The notes beneath the pieces were generated by a model. It saw only the letters and a list, made by a program, of their open reading frames with translations. It made no database searches and had not been told where the DNA came from. A stretch of 64,000 nucleotides of DNA from CAZEAC01 sp964510065 (lineage in GTDB: Bacteria; Bdellovibrionota_C; UBA2361; CAIXSY01), in assembly GCA_964510065.1 (NCBI GenBank), contig CAZEAC010000014.1, forward strand, positions 10,900 to 74,899, in the 5' to 3' direction. Within the stretch, counting starts at the first letter, position 1. The number at the start of each line of letters is the position of its first letter. Made by a program: the position numbers and the translations under genes. This document shows, in pieces, positions 41,872-50,606 of this stretch.

Positions 41872-42246
41872 CTACTTCAAAAGCTCCGTCACTTTCGACG
41901 TGCTCTGATTTGCCTGCGCATCGAGCGCCTTCTGCGGATTATCGCGGATCTTATCGGCGACTCGGTCAGCCTGCCGCTCGACATCTTCAACTTTGCTCTT
42001 TGATGCCTCTTGAACCTGAATCTCAACTTCGGCGCGCTTCGGATCATCGGAGATAATCTCCTTCTCTACCTGCCGAATCGAGGTAGAGGCCTGCTTGTTC
42101 GATTCTACCGATCTCTTTAGGTTCTGCGTGGAGTCGGACGAACGCGCATTATTCGGCGTCTGGCTTTTCTCATTTTTCTGATTTTCTTTGCTTTCGATTT
42201 TCCCAGAAATGAGCTTCTGGAAAGAAGACGACTGTCCAATTTTCAT
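41872..42246 (-). CDS. Hydrophilic coiled-coil protein downstream of flgM
   Basis: 124 residues, very rich in Lys, Gln, Ser, Asn and Glu, no hydrophobic core; mostly predicted coil or disordered (KLISGKIESKENQKNEKSQTPNNARSSD) with a helical end (VEIQVQEASKSKVEDVERQADRVADKIRDNPQKALDAQ). No family recognised. It follows flgM on the same strand after a 449-base gap with structured sequence. Its composition and place suggest a flagellar accessory or chaperone, but this is inference. Confidence 0.55.
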   Translation of the reverse strand: MKIGQSSSFQKLISGKIESKENQKNEKSQTPNNARSSDSTQNLKRSVESNKQASTSIRQVEKEIISDDPKRAEVEIQVQEASKSKVEDVERQADRVADKIRDNPQKALDAQANQSTSKVTELLK

Positions 42247-42695
42247 ACTGCAACCTCACTGTCACTATACAACGCGGAACCGTCGGCATTTTGGGGCGCC
42301 GCGAGGAGATACCTCCTCCATGTTCCAAATACAGTTTCGATCAGATTGGCTCTGCCCTTAATGTTTTGAGACTAAAAAGTATCCATTGGCCGGCCATAGC
42401 AGATTCCAGGCTAGCCTAAACATGAAAGCGCTCACAAAGGTTACCCTATAGGGTGAACCGGCGACTCAAAAACAAGGCCTGACTTTGTGAACGGTTTCAA
42501 GCAACCACCCCCCGAAAGCCCTCTGAACGGGGCGAATCGGGTGGTTAATTAGTGTCTGTCCCACAATTCCACCTTTTTAGATCCGCCTTCGCGTGGCATG
42601 CCAGCATTCTCGAGTAGTTACGCGGGCTACGGCGGATAGTTTCTGCCATTTTTTTATCAAATGGACAGAAACTAATTACTGATTATTCGTAGCTG
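42247..42695. other. 449-base gap with strong secondary structure
   Basis: Between the two minus-strand genes. From 42430 to 42545 two large stems can be drawn: TCACAAAG pairing with CTTTGTGA, enclosing a GGTTACCC-TATA-GGGTGAACC hairpin, and AACCACCC pairing with GGGTGGTT, enclosing GCCC-GGGGC. Then comes the 131-bp element at 42547-42677. No gene was seen. The structured part could be an RNA leader of the downstream gene or the flgM 3' end. Confidence 0.5.
42547..42677. repeat. 131-bp inverted-repeat element with nested GC palindromes
   Basis: Ends AATTAGTGTCTGTCC (42547-42561) and GGACAGAAACTAATT (42663-42677) are inverted copies with one mismatch. Inside, TCCGCC..CGCG and CGCG..GGCGGA form another inverted pair of the GCCCGCCGTAGC/GCGAAGGCGGG type seen near 38694 and 41790. 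It looks like a small non-coding mobile element. Confidence 0.65.
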
Positions 42696-42980
42696 TTAGG
42701 CGAAAAGGTCGCGCGCAAGGGCCTCGGCAACCTTAGCCGAATCGACCTTATAGCTGCCGTTTTTAACCTGCGACTTGATCTCTTCAACTCGGGCTTTGCG
42801 GCTCGCCTCAGTTGCGGCTTCGCTGTTTTGCCCGAAATTGTTGGCGATTGCGACAGCTTCGGTGCTTCTCACCGCCGTAGTAGCAGCCTCAGTTTCAGCC
42901 TTCTTTGAATTGGTAGATGAATAGCCTTGGGTTGAACCACCCAACGCGGAAAATAAGCGCGAAAGTTTATCAACAGTCAT
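42696..42980 (-). CDS. flgM: Anti-sigma-28 factor FlgM
   Basis: 94 residues. The C-terminal half carries the FlgM signature: SRKARVEEIKSQVKNGSYKV followed by DSAKVAEALARDLF, helices that clamp sigma-28 (FliA). The N-terminal half is Ala/Thr/Glu-rich and probably disordered, as in other FlgM proteins. It holds back late flagellar genes until the hook is built and FlgM is exported. No other flagellar gene lies in the window; its companion at 41872-42246 may be one. Confidence 0.82.
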   Translation of the reverse strand: MTVDKLSRLFSALGGSTQGYSSTNSKKAETEAATTAVRSTEAVAIANNFGQNSEAATEASRKARVEEIKSQVKNGSYKVDSAKVAEALARDLFA

Positions 42981-43177
42981 GACACACCTCGTCCTTGATA
43001 ATCGACTTCTTGGCTAATGCCTTGAAATCTCTAATTAATCCAAGTGCGACCGTCCATGGCCCCTGACAAGAATCCCTTCTGCAAAGAAATTATCGGGAAC
43101 TGTCGATGTTCTCTTTAGCCCTTTTTAGGGAGCACAGTTTCTTTTAATAAATGCCTGGGCTAAGTAGATAACTATCT

Positions 43178-43645
43178 GTGAAGATTAAGATTTTAACCAT
43201 GGGCAAGCTTCGGCAGGACTTCATTAAGAAGGGCGAGGAGGAGTATCTGCAAAGGCTCAGGTCCTGGATACAGCTCGACATCCGCGAACTTCCCAATGAG
43301 CGTTTCTCGGGACTTCCCGAGAGCGTGCTTAAAGAGAAGGAAGCGGCACTATTGTTTGAGAATGTTTCGCCAACAGATTTCTTAATAGTTCTCGATGAAC
43401 ATGGCAAAACATTTGATTCCAAGGCGTTTTCCGGAATTATTGAGAAAAGGATGCAGCAAGGTCATGGCCACACAATTTTCGCTATCGGCGGCCCGTTTGG
43501 CTGGGATCCGCTGGTCACCGAGCGTGCCGGCCTGGTCGTGTCACTCTCAGCATTGACCTTTCCCTATCAACTTACCCGATTGATACTGATCGAACAGCTC
43601 TACCGAGCGCTTACTTTAATCAAGAGAATCCCGTATCATAAGTAG
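43178..43645 (+). CDS. rlmH: 23S rRNA pseudouridine-1915 N3-methyltransferase RlmH
   Basis: 155 residues from GTG 43178. SPOUT (trefoil knot) methyltransferase: N-terminal KIKILTMGKL, EYLQRLRSWIQLDIRELP, then the knot with the SAM-binding FAIGGPFGWDP, LSALTFPYQLTRLILIEQLYRALTLIKRIPYHK. It acts on helix 69 of 70S ribosomes. The C-terminal RxxLxLIKRxPYHK is diagnostic, length is normal. Confidence 0.96.
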   Translation: MKIKILTMGKLRQDFIKKGEEEYLQRLRSWIQLDIRELPNERFSGLPESVLKEKEAALLFENVSPTDFLIVLDEHGKTFDSKAFSGIIEKRMQQGHGHTIFAIGGPFGWDPLVTERAGLVVSLSALTFPYQLTRLILIEQLYRALTLIKRIPYHK

Positions 43646-43657
43646 AGAGCGCAAAGC

Positions 43658-44143
43658 ATGGGAAAAATAAAGAAATTCGCCGCTATCGGCATTCGTAAAA
43701 TCTCCGGAGGAAAGGATCCGGTAAGAATTGTCGAAGAGTTCATTCTTCGTTTAGGTTTCGATCCAGACGAGTGCGCCAAGGAGAAAAGCGCTGATTCGGT
43801 ACGATGGATGCTGGCTCTGGAAAAGGGAGAAGAGCTTGAAGTCCTCGTCGAGAGTATCAAGCAGCCGCATGAAACCACCATCTACATGGGCATTAATATT
43901 GCCACCGTTCCTGTACGTGGATCCGCTGAAATGCTGGCAGTCGCGCTAGAAATTGCTGACGGACTAGTGGGAATTAAAGTGAGCCTCGTTGGACATTATC
44001 TCGTTCTCAGCTCAACACTCGGAGCATCGGGAATCAGTGTCGATGAGCTCGAGTATCACCATAAACTAATTACCGCGCAGCAAACCTGGTTCAAAGATAC
44101 GCTCACCGAAGAGCTACAGTGGGAAAGGCTGCCGCAGGACTAG
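43658..44143 (+). CDS. Hypothetical cytoplasmic protein, possibly YbjN/T3SS-chaperone-like fold
   Basis: 161 residues, no signal or membrane segment. Mixed alpha/beta sequence: a basic N-terminus (MGKIKKFAAIGIRKISGGKDP), then FILRLGFDPDECAKEKSADSVRWMLALEKGEELEVLVE and GSAEMLAVALEIADGLVGIKVSLVGHYLVLSSTLGASGISVDEL. The strand-strand-strand-helix order resembles the YbjN/CesT-like fold. This is a weak visual similarity and no function is claimed. It lies 12 bases after rlmH, so probably in one operon with it. Confidence 0.5.
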   Translation: MGKIKKFAAIGIRKISGGKDPVRIVEEFILRLGFDPDECAKEKSADSVRWMLALEKGEELEVLVESIKQPHETTIYMGINIATVPVRGSAEMLAVALEIADGLVGIKVSLVGHYLVLSSTLGASGISVDELEYHHKLITAQQTWFKDTLTEELQWERLPQD

Positions 44144-44161
44144 TACACTGCAAACGAAGTT

Positions 44162-44259
44162 CTCCGACCCTTCGCATCTCTGATCTCTCCGTGCCTCTGT
44201 GGTTTCTTGAAAGTAAAATAAACCACAGAGACACGGAGAGATCAGAGATGCGAGGAGTC
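44162..44259. repeat. Long palindromic intergenic repeat, CTCTGTGG family, copy 4
   Basis: Left arm ATCTCTGATCTCTCCGTGCC then TCTGTGGTTT; right arm AAACCACAGAGACACGGAG then AGATCAGAGAT. Outer arms CTTCGC and GCGAG also pair. It sits between two convergent stops (44143 and 44270). Confidence 0.9.
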
Positions 44260-44269
44260 CAGGCTAGCC

Positions 44270-46726
44270 TCAAGCCAACCAGATCTTCGCGTATTTGACG
44301 ATAAGTTTTTTTGTTCCGGAATGTTTGTCGAAATTGATAAAAACTTCGCGATCGTCCGGATCGTCTTGCTCAAGCTCTCCAAGGCGCTCGACCACTCCAT
44401 ACCCAAACACCTTATGAACTACCCTTTGTCCCGGAACAAGAGTGGTTACATCAGCAAGGGTTAAACCTGGCGGAATCTCCGGAGTCTCAGCTTTCTTCCG
44501 TTTTGCGATCGCTTTCGCCGATGCCGGCAGCTCCTCGGCGTTCGCAAGCTTGTGCATGAGATGATCGGGAAGCCTTGCGCCCTGCCCTTTCAGTCCGTAT
44601 ACCTTGGAGCTTCCTGACTTCTCACGTCGAGAACGTGCTCCAAAACTATGCGAGGTTTGATCATCTTCATCGGCAACAAATTCGAGATCGTCATCTTTGA
44701 AGGATGTCGAGCGGGCAGTAAAATCAGTGCCCAACGATTCGAGAGTTCCCGGGGGAATGTCAAAGGCGAAGCGGCTTGTATCACGGAAGAGACCGCTTAC
44801 CCCAAACCCACCCCCCGCCGAGAACATACCCCGTGTTTCTGCACGGGTAACAAAAAGCTCACGCATAGCACGCGTTATTCCTACGTAACAAAGCCGCCGC
44901 TCCTCCTCTATTGCGGCAGGGCCATCTTCAATTGAACGATAATGAGGAAGTAGCCCTTCTTCCATCCCAGTCAAGAATACAAGCGGAAACTCCAATCCTT
45001 TGGCTAAATGCAGGGTCATCATAGAAACGGCACCCGCTTTCTGCTCCTGCTCGTTTCTTGCCATATCGGCGCTGCTGGTGAGCGATACCCGATCAAGAAA
45101 CCCGCGCAAGGTCTCTGCGTGAGGCGTGTTCGGATCTTCGATACTCCGCGCAAGCCCCTCCAATTCGCGAACGTTCTCCACTCGCGATTCGGCATTTGGA
45201 TCCTTGGAAGACTGCAGCGCTATATCATACTTAGTCTCATGCACTATTTTGGCGATAAGCTCGGAGAGTGGCAGTTTTGCCGAAAGCTCAATGAGCTCCT
45301 CAATAAACTGCGCAAACTGGGCGAGCCCTCGCGCCCGAGCTGAGCTTCCACTTCCTAATATCTTACACGCATCAATTAGTGTCACATTGTGCGAAGCAGC
45401 ATAGTGTTCGATCTGCTCTAAAGTTTGTGCACCGATACCGCGCGGGGGGGTCGTAATAGCGCGGGTAAATGCCTGCGGGTCAAACGGATTCACCACAACT
45501 CGAAGATATGAGAGCACATCTTTTATCTCTTTTCGTTCATAAAACTTTAGCCCGCCAAATATCTTGTAAGGAATTCGACTGCGAATAAGCTCTTCTTCAA
45601 TCGCACGAGACTGCGCATTGGTGCGGTAGAAAATCGCGCAGTCGCTGTACTTCAATCCGGCGCGAGACTGTTTCGCAATCTCGCGCGCGATAAAGGCCGC
45701 TTCATCCATCTCATCCGCCGCGACATATGCCTTAAGTGGTAAGCCGTCGCCCTGGTCGGTCCAAAGCTTCTTCGCTTTTCTGCCCCGGTTTTTTTCGATA
45801 ACTCCATGTGCGGCATTAAGAATATGTCCTGTCGATCGGTAGTTTTGCTCAAGCCGCACAACCTTTGTGTTGTTGAAATCCTTCTCGAATTCGAGAATAT
45901 TCCTAATAGTTGCTCCTCGAAATGCATAGATCGACTGATCGTCGTCGCCGACAACGAGCAGATTGTTCTGTGGGGCACTTATGAGGCGGATAAACTGATA
46001 TTGGACTTCATTGGTATCCTGATACTCATCGACCAGCACAAATTCGATCGTGCGCTGGTATAGCCGCAAAATCTCAGGATTCTTAAGCAGCCGCACCCCG
46101 TTTACCAGAAGATCGCCAAAGTCCATTGCGTTCGCCTTTAAGAGCGCACGCTGATAATTTACATAGACCTCGGCAATGAGCCTGCTTTGAAAATCGTTGC
46201 CGCGCGGCTTAAAGCTTTCGGCATCAATGTTTGCGTTTTTCGATTGATCAATTACTGAGGAGAAAAGTTGAGGCGGAAACCGTTTCGTATCAACGTTTAA
46301 CTCTTTAAGCACCGACTTTAAAGTGCTCGACGAATCCTGCTCATCGTAAACCAAAAAGTCATTCTTATAACCTAAAAGCGTGGCATGGCGACGAAGCATG
46401 CGAAGTGCCGCTGAATGGAATGTAGCGACCCATAACTCTTTGGATCGCTCGCCTAAGAGGTTGCGAAGCCGGCCCTTCATTTCTTCGGCGGCTTTATTGG
46501 TAAAGGTGACTGCGAGGATCCTTCCAGGCGAAACCCCGTGACGAAGCACAAGCTGTGCCACACGAAAGGTTAACACCCGGGTCTTGCCGCTTCCCGCGCC
46601 GGCAAGTACCAGGATCGGTCCCTGGACATGCCGAACAGCCTCGGATTGTGGCGGATTAAGCCCGGAGATCAACGATTCAAGAGCACTCCCAGTCATTTCC
46701 TCAGAAAGATTCACTGCTGTTTCCAT
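44270..46726 (-). CDS. UvrD/PcrA-type superfamily 1 DNA helicase
   Basis: 818 residues, 3'-5' helicase of the UvrD/PcrA/Rep type. Q motif LNPPQSEAV, Walker A AGAGSGKTR (~42-50), motif Ia VTFTNKAAEEMKGRL, motif II VDEYQDTN, motif III VVGDDDQSIYAFRGA, motif IV EQNYRST, motif V SMMTLHLAKGLEFPLVFLTGMEEGLLPH and motif VI EEERRLCYVGITRA. The C-terminal end (TLADVTTLVPGQRVVHKVFGYGVVERLGE) is the RNA-polymerase-binding Tudor-like region of PcrA/UvrD. It removes damage-excised strands, dismantles recombination filaments and clears stalled RNA polymerase. uvrD and pcrA cannot be told apart from the sequence alone. Confidence 0.94.
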   Translation of the reverse strand: METAVNLSEEMTGSALESLISGLNPPQSEAVRHVQGPILVLAGAGSGKTRVLTFRVAQLVLRHGVSPGRILAVTFTNKAAEEMKGRLRNLLGERSKELWVATFHSAALRMLRRHATLLGYKNDFLVYDEQDSSSTLKSVLKELNVDTKRFPPQLFSSVIDQSKNANIDAESFKPRGNDFQSRLIAEVYVNYQRALLKANAMDFGDLLVNGVRLLKNPEILRLYQRTIEFVLVDEYQDTNEVQYQFIRLISAPQNNLLVVGDDDQSIYAFRGATIRNILEFEKDFNNTKVVRLEQNYRSTGHILNAAHGVIEKNRGRKAKKLWTDQGDGLPLKAYVAADEMDEAAFIAREIAKQSRAGLKYSDCAIFYRTNAQSRAIEEELIRSRIPYKIFGGLKFYERKEIKDVLSYLRVVVNPFDPQAFTRAITTPPRGIGAQTLEQIEHYAASHNVTLIDACKILGSGSSARARGLAQFAQFIEELIELSAKLPLSELIAKIVHETKYDIALQSSKDPNAESRVENVRELEGLARSIEDPNTPHAETLRGFLDRVSLTSSADMARNEQEQKAGAVSMMTLHLAKGLEFPLVFLTGMEEGLLPHYRSIEDGPAAIEEERRLCYVGITRAMRELFVTRAETRGMFSAGGGFGVSGLFRDTSRFAFDIPPGTLESLGTDFTARSTSFKDDDLEFVADEDDQTSHSFGARSRREKSGSSKVYGLKGQGARLPDHLMHKLANAEELPASAKAIAKRKKAETPEIPPGLTLADVTTLVPGQRVVHKVFGYGVVERLGELEQDDPDDREVFINFDKHSGTKKLIVKYAKIWLA

Positions 46727-46831
46727 CTACCTCATAAGATTAATAGATTCATCCGCAAAGGGCACACTATATATCGTGGAAATTTGGAATTTGTACACTT
46801 ATCCTTTTAAACGCCAGGCGCGATATTGTAG

Positions 46832-46865
46832 GGAATCTCTGAAAACTATGTATTTTAGAGGTTCC
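46832..46865. mobile_element. 34-bp MITE remnant (only the two ends)
   Basis: GGAATCTCTGAAAACTA runs into TTTTAGAGGTTCC, the two ends of the IS5-like MITE family with nothing between them. Flanks are GTAG (46828-46831) and CTAG (46866-46869), near the YTAR target. It lies in the 240-base gap upstream of the gene starting at 46971. Confidence 0.6.
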
Positions 46866-46970
46866 CTAGAATATATTGGTAACTACTCATTAAGTGTGGG
46901 TAGTTAGACATAGTGATCGTCTTAGGTAGTTCCAAGCAGATAATATCCATTACGAACCTTGGTGAAGTTG

Positions 46971-48848
46971 ATGCCAAGTCCGGAAAGTAGAGCCAACCAA
47001 AAATCGGCCCCATCAGAAACTCGTGCGGTGTTCGATCTCGAACGTATCGAGCTCCCGCCACGCGAGCTTACCGGAACGGTTACCGACCAGATCGCTGCTC
47101 TTAAGCGCCTTGCAGCACCGCTAAGCGTTGGCGCATTTGTGGTTCAAGCGCTAAGCAATGCAATTACTCGTGGAAAAGTGTTGTTTAATCCGAATGGACA
47201 TTGGCGAAGGGGCAAAGATTTTAGCCAATTTAGTGAAAGAGACCTGCAGAGATTTTTTTCGAGGTGCGCTACGTTCTGGTCAATCAGCGACGAAGATGCG
47301 CTACGGATCGCCACCTCGATTATAAAACAGGAGCCACTTAATCCCCATCAATTTCTTGGAAACGCCCTTCTCGGGGTTAATTGCGGCAGCTGCGGAATCG
47401 AGCCAGGCTTCGAGACTAATGGCTTGGAAGTGCGTGTTACGTCGAAGTGTTCATTGCCTGGTGGAGCCTTTCCGATAAAGTTCGAGCTTAACGTGCCGTC
47501 AGGGAAGATAGTTTTCGCAAACGATCTGCGACAGTGGTTTAAGGTCGCCGGAAGTTTCTTCCTTGATAGCGATCGCAATATTCGCGAGACCACACTTCGC
47601 TATGCGCGAGAAGAGATGGCGCACTGTTTTTTGCAGCATTGGTCAGGCATGACCGGCTCTTTCGCGGTCCGCGAGTATGGGGAAAATCTCCTCGAAGTGG
47701 TTCCTCGCCCAATGCATCTCGAGGGTCAGGATGAACAGGGCAGACAGAAAGTATTTAAGCGGCCGCCCCTTCGCGCCACGGCGAGAGTCCTTGGCGAGAT
47801 TCCGATGCAGCTTTGGTGGTGGAGCGCCGCAGATTATAACCAGCTAAAGAGCCGCTTCGACAAGGAGGCGGACTTTACAAATTTTCTTAAGAGCGGCGCA
47901 GTGGTGGTTTCAGTACAGCCGGGGAACTATCGAATCGTTCACAGTAAACTCCAGCGAGGCAAACCTGGCGACCAGCGTGTGGCATATCGTTCGCAAATTA
48001 GGCGCATAGGGGGTCCACGCGAAGGAAATTTAGGCGCGGAGGTAGTCAATATACGCGCGGGACAGGTGGTCTGGAATTCGATTCGAAAACACCCCGGACT
48101 TTTTTTCCCAAAGGAAAAGGAGGGAGCGCGCCTCGAGAATGAAGGCTTCGATCTGGCTCGCGAGCTGAACCGAACCTTTCGAAACGACAACCTGGCGCAT
48201 CTGGACGATAACTCCTTTCAGCAGGCATGGGATCAACTCCGTCCAGAGGACCGCCTTCGGGCAATTGTAAAAGTCGTTGACTCAATGCTCCTAGGAACTG
48301 GTACTGGCTATGAATGGGATACGCGTGGGTGGTGTATCGCCGATATTGATATTCAGGCCAATGCGAAGAGCATCGAGATACCTACTTTTCCTGCCACAAG
48401 CGAATGGCGCGATGTTCCTCTTGCTCACTGCGCGCTGTCTGAAGCAGCTGGAATTGAAGATGTTACATACGGACCGCCGGAGGCACCTGTCGTTACTGAG
48501 ATGGGTTTCACCTTTCGCCAGGTCAAGCCCGCATTCGTAAATAAGGAGTTCCGTACTCTTGCATTTAATGTTTTACACTCCGCCTTCCAACGTGGAGTAA
48601 GAGATCCAGAACCCGAAGAGAATAGCTACCTAAGAGAAAATCGCGAAAATTCTCCAAAGATTGCACTGTTGCTCATTTCAAAGCTCGCAAAGCTTTACCC
48701 CGACGACGTTCCAAGCTCCTGTCGCTCTCTGCTAGAGCGCATTCAACTTGAAAATACAGAGCTTAAAAATACTGAGCTCGGAAATACCGAACTTGGGAAC
48801 ACTAACACTCCCGATTCGGCTAATACCTCTCAGCCACAATCTGATTAA
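46971..48848 (+). CDS. Large protein of unknown function
   Basis: 625 residues from ATG 46971, which has GGTGAAG 3-9 bases upstream; the frame is open from a TTG at 46959. No signal peptide or membrane segment. Noticeable parts: LLGVNCGSCGIEPGFETNGLEVRVTSKCSLPGG (two close Cys, then one), GEIPMQLWWWSAADYNQLKSRF, and a central basic region. The C-terminus has a short repeated stretch, ENTEL-KNTEL-GNTEL-GNTNT, from 15-bp tandem DNA units. No family recognised. Its 3' end overlaps by 29 bases an opposite small membrane-protein gene. Confidence 0.6.
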   Translation: MPSPESRANQKSAPSETRAVFDLERIELPPRELTGTVTDQIAALKRLAAPLSVGAFVVQALSNAITRGKVLFNPNGHWRRGKDFSQFSERDLQRFFSRCATFWSISDEDALRIATSIIKQEPLNPHQFLGNALLGVNCGSCGIEPGFETNGLEVRVTSKCSLPGGAFPIKFELNVPSGKIVFANDLRQWFKVAGSFFLDSDRNIRETTLRYAREEMAHCFLQHWSGMTGSFAVREYGENLLEVVPRPMHLEGQDEQGRQKVFKRPPLRATARVLGEIPMQLWWWSAADYNQLKSRFDKEADFTNFLKSGAVVVSVQPGNYRIVHSKLQRGKPGDQRVAYRSQIRRIGGPREGNLGAEVVNIRAGQVVWNSIRKHPGLFFPKEKEGARLENEGFDLARELNRTFRNDNLAHLDDNSFQQAWDQLRPEDRLRAIVKVVDSMLLGTGTGYEWDTRGWCIADIDIQANAKSIEIPTFPATSEWRDVPLAHCALSEAAGIEDVTYGPPEAPVVTEMGFTFRQVKPAFVNKEFRTLAFNVLHSAFQRGVRDPEPEENSYLRENRENSPKIALLLISKLAKLYPDDVPSSCRSLLERIQLENTELKNTELGNTELGNTNTPDSANTSQPQSD

Positions 48849-48999
48849 GAAGTGATCGTTTCTCGAATCCGTTTATTAACCACGAGCCGCTACCGGAAAG
48901 AAATGCCTTCAAGGGATACTGAAGAAGGAAAAGACCCAAAAGAATTATGCCTACAAGGTCAAAAGAGATTGACAAAGTTTCAGTTGAAAATGTTTCCAT
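48820..48999 (-). CDS. 59-residue single-pass membrane protein, antiparallel overlap
   Basis: Minus-strand frame from ATG 48999: METFSTETLSISFDLV, then a hydrophobic helix GIILLGLFLLQYPL, then a basic/polar tail ending LLNQIVAERY. A strong ribosome site GAGGAG lies 6 bases before the ATG, which supports real expression. The last 29 bases overlap the 3' end of the unknown gene on the other strand. The protein is too short to place in a family. It could anchor a partner to the membrane. Weakest point: no homologue is known to me. Confidence 0.6.
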   Translation of the reverse strand: METFSTETLSISFDLVGIILLGLFLLQYPLKAFLSGSGSWLINGFEKRSLLNQIVAERY

Positions 49000-49170
49000 A
49001 GTAGCTCCTCAGATATTAATTTGTGTTTCTATAAAAATTCTATATCAAACTTCACGCATCATTTCAAGTAAAATTCTAGTGTCGACATTTAATAAAACAG
49101 AGGCTCTCGGACTTGTGATTCTCCAGGCACTGAGTAATGATCCCAGTTTGACGTACAGGAGCACTGAGTA

Positions 49171-49788
49171 ATGTCAGGGAGTTACAATAGAAAGGATCAC
49201 CTCTACCAGAAGGCCAAGTCCGAAGGATACCGCTCTCGAGCAGCGTATAAATTAAAAGAGCTCCAGCAAAAATATCGTTTTATTCAGCCTGGTTTTTCAG
49301 TTTTAGACCTAGGCTGCTGGCCCGGCGGCTGGCTCCAAGTCGCCGGAGAGCTCGTCACCCCAAGTGGAGTAGCTGCGGGAGTCGATCTCCAGCCACTCGA
49401 AGATTTAGCGCAGCTTCAAAACGAGAGCCCTGCTATTAAATTTGTAGCCGGTGACGCACGTGATGCCCCAGTTCAGCAGCAACTCTTCGCCTTTGCCGGC
49501 GGAAAATTCGATGTAGTGCTCTCAGACATGTCTCCGAAACTTAGCGGAATTTCCGAGGTAGACCGATCGGCTGCCGTCGGTCTGGCCGAGCTTGCACTAG
49601 CTATCAGCAAGAAATGCCTTAAGACTGGCGGTGTACTTGTAATCAAGGTATTTAAGGGTAATGAAACTGAGGAGTTCTACAGAAAGCTCTTGCAACCGGC
49701 GTTTGAGAAAACTGTCCGCGTTGAGCTCGATGCTACACGAAAAACATCTAATGAATTTTATCTCTTCGCAAGAAATTTCAAAGGATAG
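49171..49788 (+). CDS. rlmE: 23S rRNA U2552 2'-O-methyltransferase RlmE (FtsJ)
   Basis: 205 residues: N-terminal KDHLYQKAKSEGYRSRAAYKLKELQQKYRFI with the catalytic Lys in RAAYKL, SAM motif I VLDLGCWPGGWLQVA, VAAGVDLQPL, motif with catalytic Asp VVLSDMSPKLSG, and Lys in GVLVIKVFKG. The K-D-K-E tetrad (last in VELDATRKTSNEFYLFAR) is intact. It methylates the A-loop of the ribosome. First gene of the run rlmE-mlaEFDC-folP. A direct repeat of GCACTGAGTAATG (49127 and 49161) precedes it, the second one containing its ATG. Confidence 0.96.
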   Translation: MSGSYNRKDHLYQKAKSEGYRSRAAYKLKELQQKYRFIQPGFSVLDLGCWPGGWLQVAGELVTPSGVAAGVDLQPLEDLAQLQNESPAIKFVAGDARDAPVQQQLFAFAGGKFDVVLSDMSPKLSGISEVDRSAAVGLAELALAISKKCLKTGGVLVIKVFKGNETEEFYRKLLQPAFEKTVRVELDATRKTSNEFYLFARNFKG

Positions 49789-49800
49789 GTCGCTGACTTT

Positions 49801-50589
49801 ATGAGTTTCGTCGCTGCGGAACATCTCGGTCGCACCCTCATGGACGCCTTAGAGGCGTGGGGCCGATCCTGGATATTTCTTTTCCGTACTATTCGAGCGA
49901 TCTTCTCCCCTCCTTTCCGCTTTTCTCTGTTAATTAATCAAATTTATCAGATAGGCGCGCTTTCAACATTGGTGGTGGCTCTGATCGGACTTTTTACTGG
50001 GGCAGTCCTCGCCGTACAGGCCGAATACACTCTGTCGAAATTCGGCGCGGTCGCTTTTACCGGTTCGGCGGTGGCACTTAGCCTCATCCGTGAGCTCGGC
50101 CCGGTGCTGACCGCGCTTATGGTGATCGGACGCGCGGGTTCAGCAATCACCGCCGAGGTAGGCATCATGCGGATTACCGAGCAGGTCGATGCTCTTAAAT
50201 CAATGGCGGTTGATCCGATGAAATATCTAATGGTCCCGCGATTTCTCGCCGGCATTATTACGATGCCGCTTCTGTGCGGAATATTCGTCGTCGTAGGAAT
50301 ATGGGGCGGATTTTTTGTGAGCACCGTATTACTTGGACTGAGCTCCGGGACATTTATCAATCAGATGGTTTCAGCCGTCGAGCTTGTCGACGTGCACTCC
50401 GGCATGATTAAGGCACTCGTGTTTGGATTTATATTTGGCTGGGTAAGCTGTTACAAAGGGTACACCTGCGGATTCGGTGCCGTCGGTGTTAATCGCGCAA
50501 CTACGCAATCGGTCGTTACTTCCTCAGTCGCCGTGCTGGTGGTTGATTACTTTCTCACCAGTATTCTCACTCGCGTGTTTTTTGACTAG
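49801..50589 (+). CDS. mlaE: Phospholipid transport permease MlaE
   Basis: 262 residues, five or six membrane helices. Family motifs: LVVALIGLFTGAVLAVQAEYTLSKFGA, SLIRELGPVLTALMVIGRAGSAITAEVGIMRITEQVDALKSMAVDPMKYLMVPR and AVGVNRATTQSVVTS. MlaE is the inner-membrane permease of the Mla (MCE) complex that moves phospholipids between inner and outer membranes. It is 12 bases after rlmE and 17 bases before mlaF. Confidence 0.95.
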   Translation: MSFVAAEHLGRTLMDALEAWGRSWIFLFRTIRAIFSPPFRFSLLINQIYQIGALSTLVVALIGLFTGAVLAVQAEYTLSKFGAVAFTGSAVALSLIRELGPVLTALMVIGRAGSAITAEVGIMRITEQVDALKSMAVDPMKYLMVPRFLAGIITMPLLCGIFVVVGIWGGFFVSTVLLGLSSGTFINQMVSAVELVDVHSGMIKALVFGFIFGWVSCYKGYTCGFGAVGVNRATTQSVVTSSVAVLVVDYFLTSILTRVFFD

Positions 50590-50606
50590 GAACCCGGCGC
50601 TCGAAA

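Noticed and set aside
42430..42545. c-di-GMP (GEMM-I) riboswitch
   Set aside because: CACAAAGTCAGGCCT on the minus strand loosely recalls the CGCAAAGCC core, but the CAAACC and GAAA parts and the tetraloop receptor are absent.
48947..49171. 74-residue plus-strand frame (MPTRSKEIDKVSVENVS)
   Set aside because: No ribosome site, odd composition, and it overlaps the better supported minus-strand small membrane protein and its leader.
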